A stretch of 64,000 bases of DNA from Candidatus Bathyarchaeota archaeon (lineage in GTDB: Archaea > Thermoproteota > Bathyarchaeia > 40CM-2-53-6): contig VBBP01000050.1 in assembly GCA_005884195.1 (NCBI GenBank), forward strand, positions 36,345 to 100,344, written 5' to 3'. The position numbers and the translations under genes are program-made. Below are positions 1 to 8,782 of this stretch, in pieces. Numbering within the stretch: the first letter of the stretch is position 1; each line of letters opens with the position of its first letter. Under the pieces are notes generated by a model. The model searched no databases and had not been told where the DNA came from. It saw only the letters and a program-made list of their open reading frames with translations.

Positions 1-60
1 ATACTGCTTCTGTTGGTCATCAGGTATCGTGTCGTCCTGAAGAGAGAGGTGTCCTATCTG

Positions 61-711
61 ATGACCCGTGAAGGGCTGGCTCTTTTGGGCGTGTTCGTTA
101 CAGGATTTTCTCTCATTCTCTTTGCTTTCGGGTCGTTGAGTTTTGGAACACCTCTCGCGCTTGTCGGAATCGTCGTCATTCTGAGAGAGGTGTTAGTGAA
201 GCACGACACAGTTCTTGAAGGTAGGATGCCTAGAGGTGTCTCGTTCATAGCGGCCTTGTCTATTCTCGGTGGAGCAAACCTCATACTTGCTGGAATCGGA
301 AACATTCTCTTTCCACCAGTCATCAATACGTATGACTTTGCTGGAATAGGCCTCCCTGCTGGAAGTGTTGCATTAATCTCAGCAATCTTCTTGCTTCTTG
401 CCTTCGTCGCATTGGCTCTCGGCTCTCTCAAGATTCTGGCGGGGCTGGTGCTCCGGACGGGCAAGAGCTGGGCTTGGAGTCTTGGAATAGCAACAAGCAT
501 ATCCTCGATTTTCCTCGACGCATCCTCGCTGGGGGCGAGTCCTGAATTGCTTTCTGGATTGCTCACAGGGAACGGTATCGAGTTTCCGACATCCATCATT
601 GCGATTATCTATCTAACGAGACCGTATGTGAAAGCCTTCTACAGAAATGTTCCCAGCGCAGTCGCACAAACGAAAGGCTCTGAGCCAGGGATTGCCGAGG
701 TCAGCCGTTGA
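61..711 (+). CDS. multi-pass membrane protein, unknown function
   Basis: I do not recognise a family. The protein is about 216 residues if it starts at the ATG at 61, which has a purine-rich GAGAGAGGTG stretch about ten bases upstream; an in-frame TTG at 13 gives a longer version and an earlier start outside the window cannot be excluded. It has about five or six hydrophobic segments (for example LLGVFVTGFSLILFAFG and ALISAIFLLLAFVALALG) and a short charged tail, so it is an integral membrane protein. Its 3' end overlaps the convergent DUF1634 gene by 11 bases. Confidence 0.6.
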   Translation: MTREGLALLGVFVTGFSLILFAFGSLSFGTPLALVGIVVILREVLVKHDTVLEGRMPRGVSFIAALSILGGANLILAGIGNILFPPVINTYDFAGIGLPAGSVALISAIFLLLAFVALALGSLKILAGLVLRTGKSWAWSLGIATSISSIFLDASSLGASPELLSGLLTGNGIEFPTSIIAIIYLTRPYVKAFYRNVPSAVAQTKGSEPGIAEVSR

Positions 712-1087
712 AGAGAGGGATCAGGGGCGTCGCTAGCATGCTGAATAGAAGAATTGCTAGGACAGTTGCTGTCAGATAGACAAACATCCGATCCTTCTCG
801 GCCGCAAACAGGAATAGGGAAAGTGCAACCCTAACGATGGGGGTTGCGAGAAGGACGAGGAAGCCGAGCGCTATTATTGAAAAGGGGTTGAGAGATAGGA
901 GTCCCGAGGATATGCTAGCGAGGCTGACCGGGAAGTTGCCGTGCGGAATCAAGCCTGGATTGTACTGGAGATATGCGGATGTATCGTCGAGGGAATGATT
1001 CGCTACGAACAGTGCTGCTCCGATGGCGATTACACCGCCCGAGAGTAGGACGCCAACCCTGAGCACTATTCCGAGGATGCGGTTCAT
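701..1087 (-). CDS. DUF1634 membrane protein, partner of TauE/SafE exporter
   Basis: 128 residues with three transmembrane segments: one at the N-terminus (ILGIVLRVGVLLSGGVIAIGA), one near the middle (FSIIALGFLVLLATPIVRVAL) and one at the C-terminus (TATVLAILLFSMLATPLI). The GV-x-LSGG start and the central ATPIVRVA stretch fit the DUF1634 family, which is commonly encoded next to TauE/SafE sulfite exporters. Here it lies 62 bases downstream of such a gene on the same strand, so the two are probably one operon. The family's biochemical role is not established; a subunit or modulator of the exporter is inferred from context. Confidence 0.78.
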   Translation of the reverse strand: MNRILGIVLRVGVLLSGGVIAIGAALFVANHSLDDTSAYLQYNPGLIPHGNFPVSLASISSGLLSLNPFSIIALGFLVLLATPIVRVALSLFLFAAEKDRMFVYLTATVLAILLFSMLATPLIPLFNG

Positions 1088-1149
1088 CGATTTAGGGTCT
1101 TTCAGATTTATCGTCTTACCCTCCGCTTTGCCTGTTTCCGCATCCGAAA

Positions 1150-1986
1150 TCAGAATCCTAGTGCCCTGATGATTAGTTCTATAGCTGAGGCTGCTAGGAC
1201 GAGTGCGAAGATCTTTCTGACGGCTGTGTTCTTGGCCCTCACTAAGAAGTGCGTTCCAATGGACGCACCGATGAGGATGCCTAGAGCCACTGGCGCAGTT
1301 ATCAGCGGGTTCACGTCTCCGCGCGCAAAGTAGATTCCAGCACTCGCGGCAGCCGTGACTCCAATCATGAAGTTGGAGGTTGTCGTGGAGACTTTCATCG
1401 GAAGCTTCATCGCGAGATCCATTGAGAGAACCTTGAAAGTTCCGCTTCCTATTCCGAGGAGCCCAGAGATCAACCCGGCTACGAGCATGCCGGCTAGACC
1501 TTTTCCGGGATTTGTGGCATTGTACTCGATCTTCCTACCATCGCGCTCTACATAGTCGCCTTGCAGGTTGAGTTTCTTCGCGAGTCCCTTCAGTTCCTGT
1601 TTTGTTGGATACTCTTCGCCTATCTTGCGTACGAGGGGCACGAGGGATATGATCAGGATGGTTCCGAAGATGGCTTCGAGTATCGTGGCGCTGAGATATG
1701 CAGCGATGGCCGCGCCGATTATTGCACCGGTGGTAGTGGCTGTTTCGAGGAACATGCCGATTCTCAGATTTGTTATCCGGTCCTTGACGTAGGCAGCGGC
1801 GGCGCCGCTGGAGGTTGCTATTATAGAGACGATGCTCGCTCCAATGGCGTAGTGAATGTCAACGCCCAGGAAAAGTGTGAGGATCGGGATCACGATCAGG
1901 CCGCCGCCTATTCCAACGATGGAACCAAGCGCACCGGCTGCGATGGAGGCGATGAACAGTGTCAAGAAGAATAGGATTACAATCAT
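1150..1986 (-). CDS. TauE/SafE family sulfite/organosulfonate exporter
   Basis: 278 residues, close to the usual length of the TauE/SafE family. It shows two pseudo-symmetric halves: the first contains the glycine-rich LGSIVGIGGGLIVIPIL motif near residue 22 and the second contains GLISGLLGIGSGTFKV near residue 170, separated by a charged cytoplasmic loop. This tandem arrangement is diagnostic. About eight transmembrane helices are visible. Members move small anions such as sulfite, sulfoacetate or taurine-derived products across the cytoplasmic membrane; the substrate here cannot be read from sequence. It is followed by its DUF1634 partner. Confidence 0.88.
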   Translation of the reverse strand: MIVILFFLTLFIASIAAGALGSIVGIGGGLIVIPILTLFLGVDIHYAIGASIVSIIATSSGAAAAYVKDRITNLRIGMFLETATTTGAIIGAAIAAYLSATILEAIFGTILIISLVPLVRKIGEEYPTKQELKGLAKKLNLQGDYVERDGRKIEYNATNPGKGLAGMLVAGLISGLLGIGSGTFKVLSMDLAMKLPMKVSTTTSNFMIGVTAAASAGIYFARGDVNPLITAPVALGILIGASIGTHFLVRAKNTAVRKIFALVLAASAIELIIRALGF

Positions 1987-2017
1987 TTTTGCAAGGGTCC
2001 GGAGTACGGTTTCTTAA

Positions 2018-3034
2018 TTAAGCCACGGCACGGCTGGAACTTGCGGGTTCCACGAAGGGCGGGGCGCGGGAAAATCGACCACCCCCGGGGGTCGAGAAGA
2101 GCATGCTTATTTTTGTAGGGTCTGAGGTTCTCTGCAGTTGAAGATATTCGGCTTCTATCTTCCCGCCTGATTTGAGGTAGAGAAGGGATCCGGGTGCAAG
2201 ATGGTCAAGGAGGGCCAGTGTGTAGACTTTCATCCTCTTCTGGTGTAGTCGTTGTGCTTCGCGAATAGCGGCACTCATTAGGGCTGATCCGATCCTCTTT
2301 TCGCGGAACTTGGGAAGCACGTACGCTCCGTTGAATCTAGCTTCACCGGACCCGTAGGCGTCGGGCCGGAGAATGGCTAACCCGGCTAGTTTCTCGTCAA
2401 GGAAGGCTCCTATCCAGCCGGGCTCCGTGCCGACGGACTCTTTGACCCAGCTCTGGAGTTCTTCCGGTCCGCCCTGTTCTTCAATCCACCAGTCCCAATA
2501 GGGACGAAGTCCTTCAACCCATACTTCTGCTGCTTCGTTCGCATGTTCCTTCGACAGTTCCTCGGTCTGAACATTGCCGCGTTCTGTCGGCTGCTCGATT
2601 AGCTCCCAGCCTATCATGATGGATCTCCTGACGGGTTCAAAGCCGGCATTCTTGTAGACGTCGACGTAGGGCTGAATGGCCGGAACGAACGCACTCAAGG
2701 ATTCTGCGTGGTTCGACTCAGCATAATGTCTCGCTTTTGAGACAAGGTTCTGCGCTAGTGGGATCCTCGATTCTCCATTTTTCACCGCTAGGTATCTGAG
2801 CTCATGCCATTTCTTGCGGGGAAGATCTCTAAGACCTACGCACCCAATAGCCGAACCGTTCTTCTCAGCGATTAAAGATCCCTCTCGGTTTAGAGAGGGT
2901 CCGGTTATCTCGGCCTTAAGACGAGGAAGATATTCGAGTGATTCGTACGAATTTCTCAGGAGTTCGAAGAATATGTTTTCGTCTCCAGGTCGAAAACTTC
3001 TGACTGTTACCTCGGACACTTCCTGAATCTGCAT
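2018..3034 (-). CDS. tandem GNAT acetyltransferase
   Basis: 338 residues with two GNAT-like domains. The N-terminal one begins VTVRSFRPGDENIFFELLRNSY and the C-terminal one includes LPKFREKRIGSALMSAAIREAQRL, which has the R/Q-x-x-G-x-G/A acetyl-CoA pyrophosphate-binding loop (REKRIGSAL). The first domain has a weaker loop and may be degenerate. GNAT enzymes transfer acetyl groups from acetyl-CoA to amines; the substrate here is unknown. The C-terminal tail (GGGRFSRAPPF) is encoded by a short dispersed repeat found again near 56.2 kb, so the tail may be an acquired extension. It is divergently transcribed from the TPR gene. Confidence 0.8.
   Translation of the reverse strand: MQIQEVSEVTVRSFRPGDENIFFELLRNSYESLEYLPRLKAEITGPSLNREGSLIAEKNGSAIGCVGLRDLPRKKWHELRYLAVKNGESRIPLAQNLVSKARHYAESNHAESLSAFVPAIQPYVDVYKNAGFEPVRRSIMIGWELIEQPTERGNVQTEELSKEHANEAAEVWVEGLRPYWDWWIEEQGGPEELQSWVKESVGTEPGWIGAFLDEKLAGLAILRPDAYGSGEARFNGAYVLPKFREKRIGSALMSAAIREAQRLHQKRMKVYTLALLDHLAPGSLLYLKSGGKIEAEYLQLQRTSDPTKISMLFSTPGGGRFSRAPPFVEPASSSRAVA
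2054..2093. repeat. dispersed GC-rich palindromic repeat, copy 1
   Basis: A 40-base element that recurs with about five differences at 56183-56223. It ends in a strong inverted repeat (GACCACCCCCGGGGGTC) able to form a hairpin. This copy lies inside the 3' end of the GNAT gene and encodes its last residues; the other copy is intergenic. It resembles a REP-type element. No transposase is near either copy. Confidence 0.55.
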
Positions 3035-3100
3035 TACGGTCTAACCAGATGGCTCTCATGATAATAAGAGAACCGCTATGTATCGTCGTTTGGGGCAAGG

Positions 3101-4009
3101 GTGTCCGTGGTCGAAGTAGCTGATGGGGTGGGGCGAAAAACCAAGCTTCCAGACTTTGACAGCCTCTGGGATTATGACCATCCGGGCGCGACTGAGAGAA
3201 GATTCCGCGAACTTCTCCCCGCGGCACTAGACTCAAGAGACCTGACATATCTGTCACAACTTCTCACCCAGATTTCAAGAGCGGAGGGTTTACAGCGTAA
3301 ATTCCAAGACGCTCATATGACTCTGGACCGAGTCCAGAAGGCCCTAGAAAAGACTGACGACAGGACGAGGGTCCGGTATCTTCTTGAACGTGGAAGAGTC
3401 TTCAATTCCTCGGGAAAGCAGGACGATGCTCGTCCTCTGTTCCTCGAAGCACTAGATCTCGCGGTCAAGTCCAAAGATGACTCTTATGCTGTTGACGCCG
3501 CGCATATGATGGCTATAGTCGAGACAGCCGAGAAACAGTTGCAGTGGAATCTGAAAGCGCTCGATCTTGCTGAGAATTCTGCGGAAGAAAAAGCGAGAAA
3601 GTGGAGGGGCAGCATCTACAACAACCTAGGCTGGACTTACTTCGAACAACAACAGTATGAAGAGTCCCTCCTCATGTTCGAGAAAGCTCTAGAATTCCAG
3701 CAACAGCAGAGTGATCCGAGCAGGATCATGATAGCAAAGTGGTGCGTTGCCAAGACTCTCAGGATGATGGATCATACTGAGGAGGCTCTGGAAATGCAGC
3801 GAGACCTATACGAGCAATATCAGGCGGCCGGCAAGAGGAGCGGATACGTCTATGAGGAGATCGCTGAATGCATGACAGTAATGGGTCAAGAGCAAGAAGC
3901 TCAGGGATGGTTCGCGGCCGCCTACGAGGAACTCTCAAAGGATCCCCGGCTCGCAAACGAACAAGACAGGCTCAACCGGCTCAAAGAACTGGGAAAAATT
4001 GACTCATAA
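3101..4009 (+). CDS. tetratricopeptide-repeat protein
   Basis: 302 residues, GTG start. The body is a series of helix pairs with the TPR pattern; clear examples are RKWRGSIYNNLGWTYFEQQQ followed by YEESLLMFEKALEFQQQQ near residue 170, and VYEEIAECMTVMGQEQEAQGWF near the C-terminus. No catalytic domain, signal peptide or membrane segment is visible. TPR proteins are protein-interaction scaffolds, so this is probably a soluble adaptor; the partner is unknown. The phosphate transporter follows 30 bases downstream on the same strand and may be co-transcribed. Confidence 0.75.
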   Translation: MSVVEVADGVGRKTKLPDFDSLWDYDHPGATERRFRELLPAALDSRDLTYLSQLLTQISRAEGLQRKFQDAHMTLDRVQKALEKTDDRTRVRYLLERGRVFNSSGKQDDARPLFLEALDLAVKSKDDSYAVDAAHMMAIVETAEKQLQWNLKALDLAENSAEEKARKWRGSIYNNLGWTYFEQQQYEESLLMFEKALEFQQQQSDPSRIMIAKWCVAKTLRMMDHTEEALEMQRDLYEQYQAAGKRSGYVYEEIAECMTVMGQEQEAQGWFAAAYEELSKDPRLANEQDRLNRLKELGKIDS

Positions 4010-4039
4010 GACAACTAGGACTGAAGAGGGCCCCCTTCT

Positions 4040-5020
4040 TTGATTTCGCTTGTTGAAGAAATAGGCCTCGCGGCTCTATTCCTTCTAGCCTTCGCCAACG
4101 GGGCCAACGATGCTGGAAAAAGTGTAGCGTCGCTCATGGTCCCGGGACCCTCCGGCTTTGTACCAAGGCGTAAGCCTCTCCTCTGGGGAGGCTTCTTCAC
4201 CGGGATTGGAAGCCTCTCGGCGATTCTGATCTCGAGTAGGCTCTTCTCAGTCTTCACTCCGCAAAGTCTCCTACGGGCGACACCAGAGTCGCATTTCATC
4301 CTAGCGGCGCTTGCTGGTGCAACGTTGTGGATTCTTGGTGCGACTCTACTTCGGCTTCCTGTCTCCTCGACACATGCGATTGTCGGGGCTATTGTATTCT
4401 TGGCGGTTTACCTGTTCGGATTCTCGGGGATTCAATGGGATTTCCTATTGGTCAGGGTTTTACTTCCCCTGGCAGCAGGACCGATAGCTGCGATGATAGG
4501 AGTATACGCGTTCGATCGAGCAACGCGTCGATCAGGAGTGCCTGGTAAAGAGAAGCCTGGGCTGGCGCGCATAACGCACTGGGGGTCGGGAGCGGCCGCT
4601 GCTTATGCGAGAGGGGTTAATGATGCTCCGAAGATGGCGGCGCTGGGGGCATTCTTTCTCCTCGCGAATCCTTCCGAGGCAGTCTGGCTCCCATACACGA
4701 TTGTTGCCGTTGCTGTATTTCTCGGGTCACTGGTGCTGGGTCATCGGGTGGCGCAGACTGTAATGGGCAAGCATGTCACAATGGACCCGGTTCAGCGGTC
4801 GAAGGCCGGCGCGGCCACTGCTCTAGTGGTGGGTGCCGCAGCTTTCCTAGGAGCGCCCATGTCCACAACACAGGTGCACGAGGGATCGAACGCAGGGATA
4901 GGCGGAGAACGAAAGGTTGTCAAGTCCGTTCTAAGAGGGATGATCCTGCCCTGGCTAGTGACCCTGCCCGCCGCAGGCATGCTCGCCATCTCAATGTCAT
5001 ATCTCGGAGCGTTGATCTAG
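4040..5020 (+). CDS. pit: PiT-family inorganic phosphate transporter
   Basis: 326 residues, TTG start. It carries both halves of the PiT (PHO4) signature: FANGANDAGKSVASLM near residue 18 in the first half and YARGVNDAPKMAALG near residue 190 in the second. About ten hydrophobic helices are present and the central loop is short, as in archaeal members. The family imports phosphate, usually as a neutral metal-phosphate complex, in symport with protons or sodium at the cytoplasmic membrane. No PhoU-like regulator is adjacent. Confidence 0.92.
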   Translation: MISLVEEIGLAALFLLAFANGANDAGKSVASLMVPGPSGFVPRRKPLLWGGFFTGIGSLSAILISSRLFSVFTPQSLLRATPESHFILAALAGATLWILGATLLRLPVSSTHAIVGAIVFLAVYLFGFSGIQWDFLLVRVLLPLAAGPIAAMIGVYAFDRATRRSGVPGKEKPGLARITHWGSGAAAAYARGVNDAPKMAALGAFFLLANPSEAVWLPYTIVAVAVFLGSLVLGHRVAQTVMGKHVTMDPVQRSKAGAATALVVGAAAFLGAPMSTTQVHEGSNAGIGGERKVVKSVLRGMILPWLVTLPAAGMLAISMSYLGALI

Positions 5021-5068
5021 CGAGAATATCATATCGGGTGATATGCAGGGGAAATACGTAACCACGAA

Positions 5069-5539
5069 CTATCGTGCTGTGGGTTTCCTGGAGGGCCTCG
5101 AACGCTGGGTGACTATCTCTCTCCCATCATAAGCAATTTCTATCCAGTACCCGTCTGGGTCTCTGATTTTGATGCTTCTATACTTCTCGTCCGTCATATC
5201 TTGGTAAATTCGAATGTTTTTGCTTCTGAGCCAAGCTCGCCACTTGTCAACTTTGAAAGGTGAATCGACACGGAAACCGAAATGGAAGTCAGAGATTCCG
5301 TAACCCTTTCCATGCAGTACGAGCAGATCCGCCCCTGAAGGAACATAGGCTGCTCGCTGCCCGCTGGCCCTGCCTCTCAGGCCCAGAATGTTTCTGTAGA
5401 ACCTCACCGATCTTTCAAGATCGGTCACCATCAGACCGACGTGGCCTATTCCTAAATTTGCCATTGAGCCGGGACGTAACCGCCTTGGCGTTCCGGATCT
5501 CATGAGGATTCGTCGTCCGACGTTGGATTTATCGTTCAT
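5069..5539 (-). CDS. VOC superfamily protein (glyoxalase/dioxygenase fold)
   Basis: 156 residues as drawn; the conserved domain begins at IGHVGLMVTDLERSVRFYRNILG, so the internal ATG at 5464 (131 residues) is an equally good start. The pattern of H in GHVGL, the mid-domain DFHFGFRV and the C-terminal IRDPDGYWIEIAYD is typical of the vicinal-oxygen-chelate fold, with H, H and E as likely metal ligands. Members include glyoxalase I, ring-cleavage dioxygenases and antibiotic-resistance proteins. The substrate cannot be assigned and the neighbours give no clue. Confidence 0.8.
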   Translation of the reverse strand: MNDKSNVGRRILMRSGTPRRLRPGSMANLGIGHVGLMVTDLERSVRFYRNILGLRGRASGQRAAYVPSGADLLVLHGKGYGISDFHFGFRVDSPFKVDKWRAWLRSKNIRIYQDMTDEKYRSIKIRDPDGYWIEIAYDGREIVTQRSRPSRKPTAR

Positions 5540-5603
5540 CAGTAATCAGGCGCCGGGGCAGAACAAGTGCTTGATCGTACGGTTGCGGTTTAGTGGAAGA
5601 TTG

Positions 5604-7622
5604 CTAGAGCGTTTCTGTTATTTCCACGGGCAGGAGGGTTGGCTTCGCTCCTTTCGCGTCTAGGTTCTCTATCGTGACTGGTTCTATCTGTTCGGGAAGG
5701 TTGAACTGGAATATTTTCGAGTAGAAGTACAGCTCGGCTTCGTAAGATCGTTTGATATTCTCTGCTCGCCTGAAGCCGTGTTGTTCCCACTCGTAGGCGA
5801 TGTAAGCGACGGGGAGACCCTTCGTCTTTACCGCTTCAAAGATTTTCTCCGACTGGTCTGGAGGGACAACTTTGTCCTCGAGCCCTTGGAACAGTATCAG
5901 GGCTGAGGATATTCCTACTACGTGGTATATCGGTGATCTTGCGCGATAGATGTCCCGGCGTTCGGGATAGGGTCCGACTAGCTTGTCCAGGTATCTAGAT
6001 TCGAACTTGTGGGTGTCCTTGGCTAGGAGTTCTAGGTCGCTGACGCCGAAGTAGCTTGCTCCCACCTTGAATGTGTTCGTGAAGGCGAGGGCGCAGAGCG
6101 TTGTGTAACCTCCAGCGCTTCCTCCTCGGATAGCAAGTCTCTCTCCATCCGCTTCTCTGCGACTGGATAAGTATCGGGTGGCGTTGACGCAGTCTTGGAC
6201 GTCGACTATTCCCCAGTTGTCATTGAGTCTCTTGCGATAGTCTCTACCATATCCAGTGCTACCGCCGTAGTTGACGTCTACGACGCCAATTCCGCGACTT
6301 GTCCAGTATTGTATCTCGTATCGGAGAGTGGACGGGCTGAAGCTGGTGGGACCACCATGGCTTACAACAAGGAGAGGCGGTCTTTCACCCTCGGGTGCTT
6401 CGTATTCAGGATTCCTAGGAGGATAGAAGAAGGCGAACGCGGTACGTCCGTTCTCTGTAGGAAACTCGATCGAGTTCGGGATAGAAAGGTACTCCTTGTT
6501 GACTGTAATTTCTCGTGATCGGTGTACGATCTCCGTCTCTTTGGTTGAGAGGTCTATCCGTACTATGGACGAGGGTTCGGTGGCCGATCCCCCGATGAGG
6601 AAGACAACTCCGTTTTTCTCGGCCAGGTTGCCCCATATGATCTGGTTGATAGGTGTCTCAATGGGTCTGAGTGTTTTCTTTGTCGGGTTGATGCTGGCTA
6701 GATGCCAGAGCCCGTCCTTCGTGTAAGCGCAGATAATTTGGTTTGAAGAGTCGAAGACGAAGGTGTGAGATCCGAACTCCCACTGGGGGAGGCCGAATTC
6801 AGCCTCCATCGGATAGAGCGGCTCAGTCTGGTTGTTGTGCTGGCGATAGAGGTTCCACCATCCTGTTCGGTCGGAGCTGAAGTATAGCGCGCCATCCGGT
6901 GACCATTCGGGCTGATAGATGGATTCTTCCAATCCCCCCGCCACTTTTTCGGGTTTCTCCAGAGAACCGTCGGGTTTGACGTGGGCAACCCAGAGCTCTG
7001 TCCCGTCCCAGGGCATGTTGGGATGTTTCCATGTAAGCCAGGCGAGCTTGGACCCGTCATTGTTTAGGCGTGGTGTTGAGTAGAAGTCGTTTCCGGAGAC
7101 GAGAATCTTGCCTTCGCCTCCTCTCTCGATGCCAAGGCTGACGATGGTGGTGACAGCTTGCGGGGTCTTGAGAGTATGATCTTCGCGGACGGAGATGATG
7201 CGGTTCCTACGCGGGTCGATGATACTGTCGGCGTACCTCATGTCGACCGGAGGTGTTAGAGGACTGGGATCTGAGCCAGGGTCCTGCCGGTAGAGACGCT
7301 GGTCTGTATAATTGGAAAAATAGATCGTTCCGTTATGGACGAGGTAGCATCCGCCCCCGTACTCGTGAACTCTTGTCCGGGCGCTAAAGCCTGGCGGGGT
7401 AATATCGGTCAGAGTGCCGTCTGGTTTTCTCTGGACGATGACGTTCCGGCCCTTGTCATTTGGACGTAGTTCGTTCCAGTAAACATCATCGCCATCAACC
7501 CTAAGCTCGTCAAGCGTGACATATGTCGAGGCGAGAAGGTCCGCGGTAATGGGTGATTTCCAGGAGCCATAAGGAGAGACATGCTTGGACATTGGAAACA
7601 ATGGCTGGTCTAGGTGTGGCAT
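5604..7622 (-). CDS. S9 family prolyl oligopeptidase / acylaminoacyl-peptidase-like
   Basis: 672 residues. The N-terminal two thirds is a beta-propeller rich in W/Y-containing repeats (for example PEWSPDGALYFSSDRTGWWNLY). The C-terminal third is an alpha/beta-hydrolase domain. The catalytic serine lies in RGGSAGGYTT (GxSxGG), the acid in GLEDKVVPPDQS and the histidine in WEQHGFRRAEN, in the usual order. No signal peptide is visible, so the enzyme should be cytoplasmic and trim peptides. The gene ends before the convergent VOC side and is divergent from the KaiC-like gene. Confidence 0.9.
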   Translation of the reverse strand: MPHLDQPLFPMSKHVSPYGSWKSPITADLLASTYVTLDELRVDGDDVYWNELRPNDKGRNVIVQRKPDGTLTDITPPGFSARTRVHEYGGGCYLVHNGTIYFSNYTDQRLYRQDPGSDPSPLTPPVDMRYADSIIDPRRNRIISVREDHTLKTPQAVTTIVSLGIERGGEGKILVSGNDFYSTPRLNNDGSKLAWLTWKHPNMPWDGTELWVAHVKPDGSLEKPEKVAGGLEESIYQPEWSPDGALYFSSDRTGWWNLYRQHNNQTEPLYPMEAEFGLPQWEFGSHTFVFDSSNQIICAYTKDGLWHLASINPTKKTLRPIETPINQIIWGNLAEKNGVVFLIGGSATEPSSIVRIDLSTKETEIVHRSREITVNKEYLSIPNSIEFPTENGRTAFAFFYPPRNPEYEAPEGERPPLLVVSHGGPTSFSPSTLRYEIQYWTSRGIGVVDVNYGGSTGYGRDYRKRLNDNWGIVDVQDCVNATRYLSSRREADGERLAIRGGSAGGYTTLCALAFTNTFKVGASYFGVSDLELLAKDTHKFESRYLDKLVGPYPERRDIYRARSPIYHVVGISSALILFQGLEDKVVPPDQSEKIFEAVKTKGLPVAYIAYEWEQHGFRRAENIKRSYEAELYFYSKIFQFNLPEQIEPVTIENLDAKGAKPTLLPVEITETL

Positions 7623-7734
7623 GGATATGAGTGTACCTGATACTGGGAGACATACGCTCGAATCTTGGCCGGACCCGTTCAGGATACAATCCGCTTAACT
7701 GGCTGAAACAGAAGGCGATCTATAGTGACGGCCT

Positions 7735-8472
7735 TTGGAGCCGACCGGGATCAAGGTCCTTGACGATATTCTAGGAGGTGGACTTCCTAGACCTTCTGCT
7801 GTCGGAATAACAGGCCCGGTTGGCAGCGGCAAGTCCACCCTCGTCAAGCAGCTGGCAGCTGCTGCGCTAGAGCATGACTTCAGGGTTGTATATTATGCGG
7901 TTGACGAGTCTGCTGAGGATGTGAGGGAGAGTATCATGTCTTGGGGAGTAGATGTGAGCCGATATGAGTCTGAGGGTAGGCTCTCTTTTGTCGACATGTT
8001 TGCGCTGGGAGTTGAAAGGCTTGCGGACTCGTTTCCTTCAGAGCAGCCTGAACAAATAGTCGATAGCACAATGAAGTTTTCTGATCTCATCGCTCAGGGC
8101 CGAAGCTTCACGTTGAAACATCTGGGCAAGAAGACAATGGGGATCATGGACTCGCTGACACCCTTCTTTCTCATGATCGAGGCGAAGAAAGTCTTCCAGT
8201 ATGGACAGGTTCTGAAATATGCTACCCGTTTCGCGAAATCCATCGGCATCGCTACACTTCACACCAGTGTCTTGAACGAGACGATAGAGAACGCGATGAC
8301 AAACTTCGCCGATATCGTCATAGACATGGCGGGACGGAAGAATCCGCAAGGTATCAGTCATGGAGGGACCCTGAGGCTTGTCAAGATGGGCAAAGCGCCC
8401 ACTCCTCCCAGAGGCTACTACTACGAGATGACCCCGAAGGGAATAGACATCAGCACCGCACCAATGATATAG
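7735..8472 (+). CDS. KaiC/RAD55-like RecA-superfamily ATPase
   Basis: 245 residues, TTG start. It opens with TGIKVLDDILGGGLPRPSAV, the standard lead-in of the KaiC domain, followed by Walker A GPVGSGKST near residue 28 and a Walker B-like strand ending MGIMDSLTP near residue 140. It is a single-domain member without HTH or histidine-kinase extension. Archaea carry several such proteins; proposed roles include regulation and DNA-repair accessory functions. None can be assigned here. Confidence 0.8.
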   Translation: MEPTGIKVLDDILGGGLPRPSAVGITGPVGSGKSTLVKQLAAAALEHDFRVVYYAVDESAEDVRESIMSWGVDVSRYESEGRLSFVDMFALGVERLADSFPSEQPEQIVDSTMKFSDLIAQGRSFTLKHLGKKTMGIMDSLTPFFLMIEAKKVFQYGQVLKYATRFAKSIGIATLHTSVLNETIENAMTNFADIVIDMAGRKNPQGISHGGTLRLVKMGKAPTPPRGYYYEMTPKGIDISTAPMI

Positions 8473-8503
8473 CAGTCAGTCTTTCTCCATCGTTGTAAGC
8501 TGG

Positions 8504-8707
8504 CTAGTCGAGATGTGCCCTCTCAAACCTAGTCGTAAGCCGGTCATATTCTGCCAGAGCATCTATTTCGATATCATACTGCGAAAAGTAACGTGCTACA
8601 TTTTCCAAGTCCCGACATAGGAGTGGTTTGGCTTTTTCGAATTGTCGGTGTCGGTTGGGCCGAGACGAGAGGTCCACTGCCTGGGGGAAGTCAATGACGA
8701 AAATGCG
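8504..8707 (-). pseudogene. 3' fragment of a RIO-type protein kinase gene
   Basis: An open stretch of 67 codons without a start codon. Its translation begins RIFVIDFPQAVDL and continues through PLLCRDLENVARYFSQYDIEID, which matches the end of the RIO kinase catalytic domain: the metal-binding IDFPQ motif, then RD and the N-x-x-x-F-F helix. Upstream on the same strand the catalytic loop is not recognisable and a stop codon closes the frame about 70 bases back, before the coiled-coil gene. I read this as the remnant of a duplicated or truncated RIO kinase. It occupies most of the gap between the KaiC-like and coiled-coil genes. Confidence 0.55.
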
Positions 8708-8782
8708 AAAGAGCTGGAGAAGCGAATGAAGGCTCGCGAGTCCCAGTAGATAGTCTCCTCCTGCAACTGTTCTTGGACCTGG

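Noticed and set aside
1561-1974. Plus-strand open frame opposite the TauE/SafE gene
   Set aside because: Translation is Gly/Asp/Cys-rich noise, and the opposite strand encodes a clear exporter.
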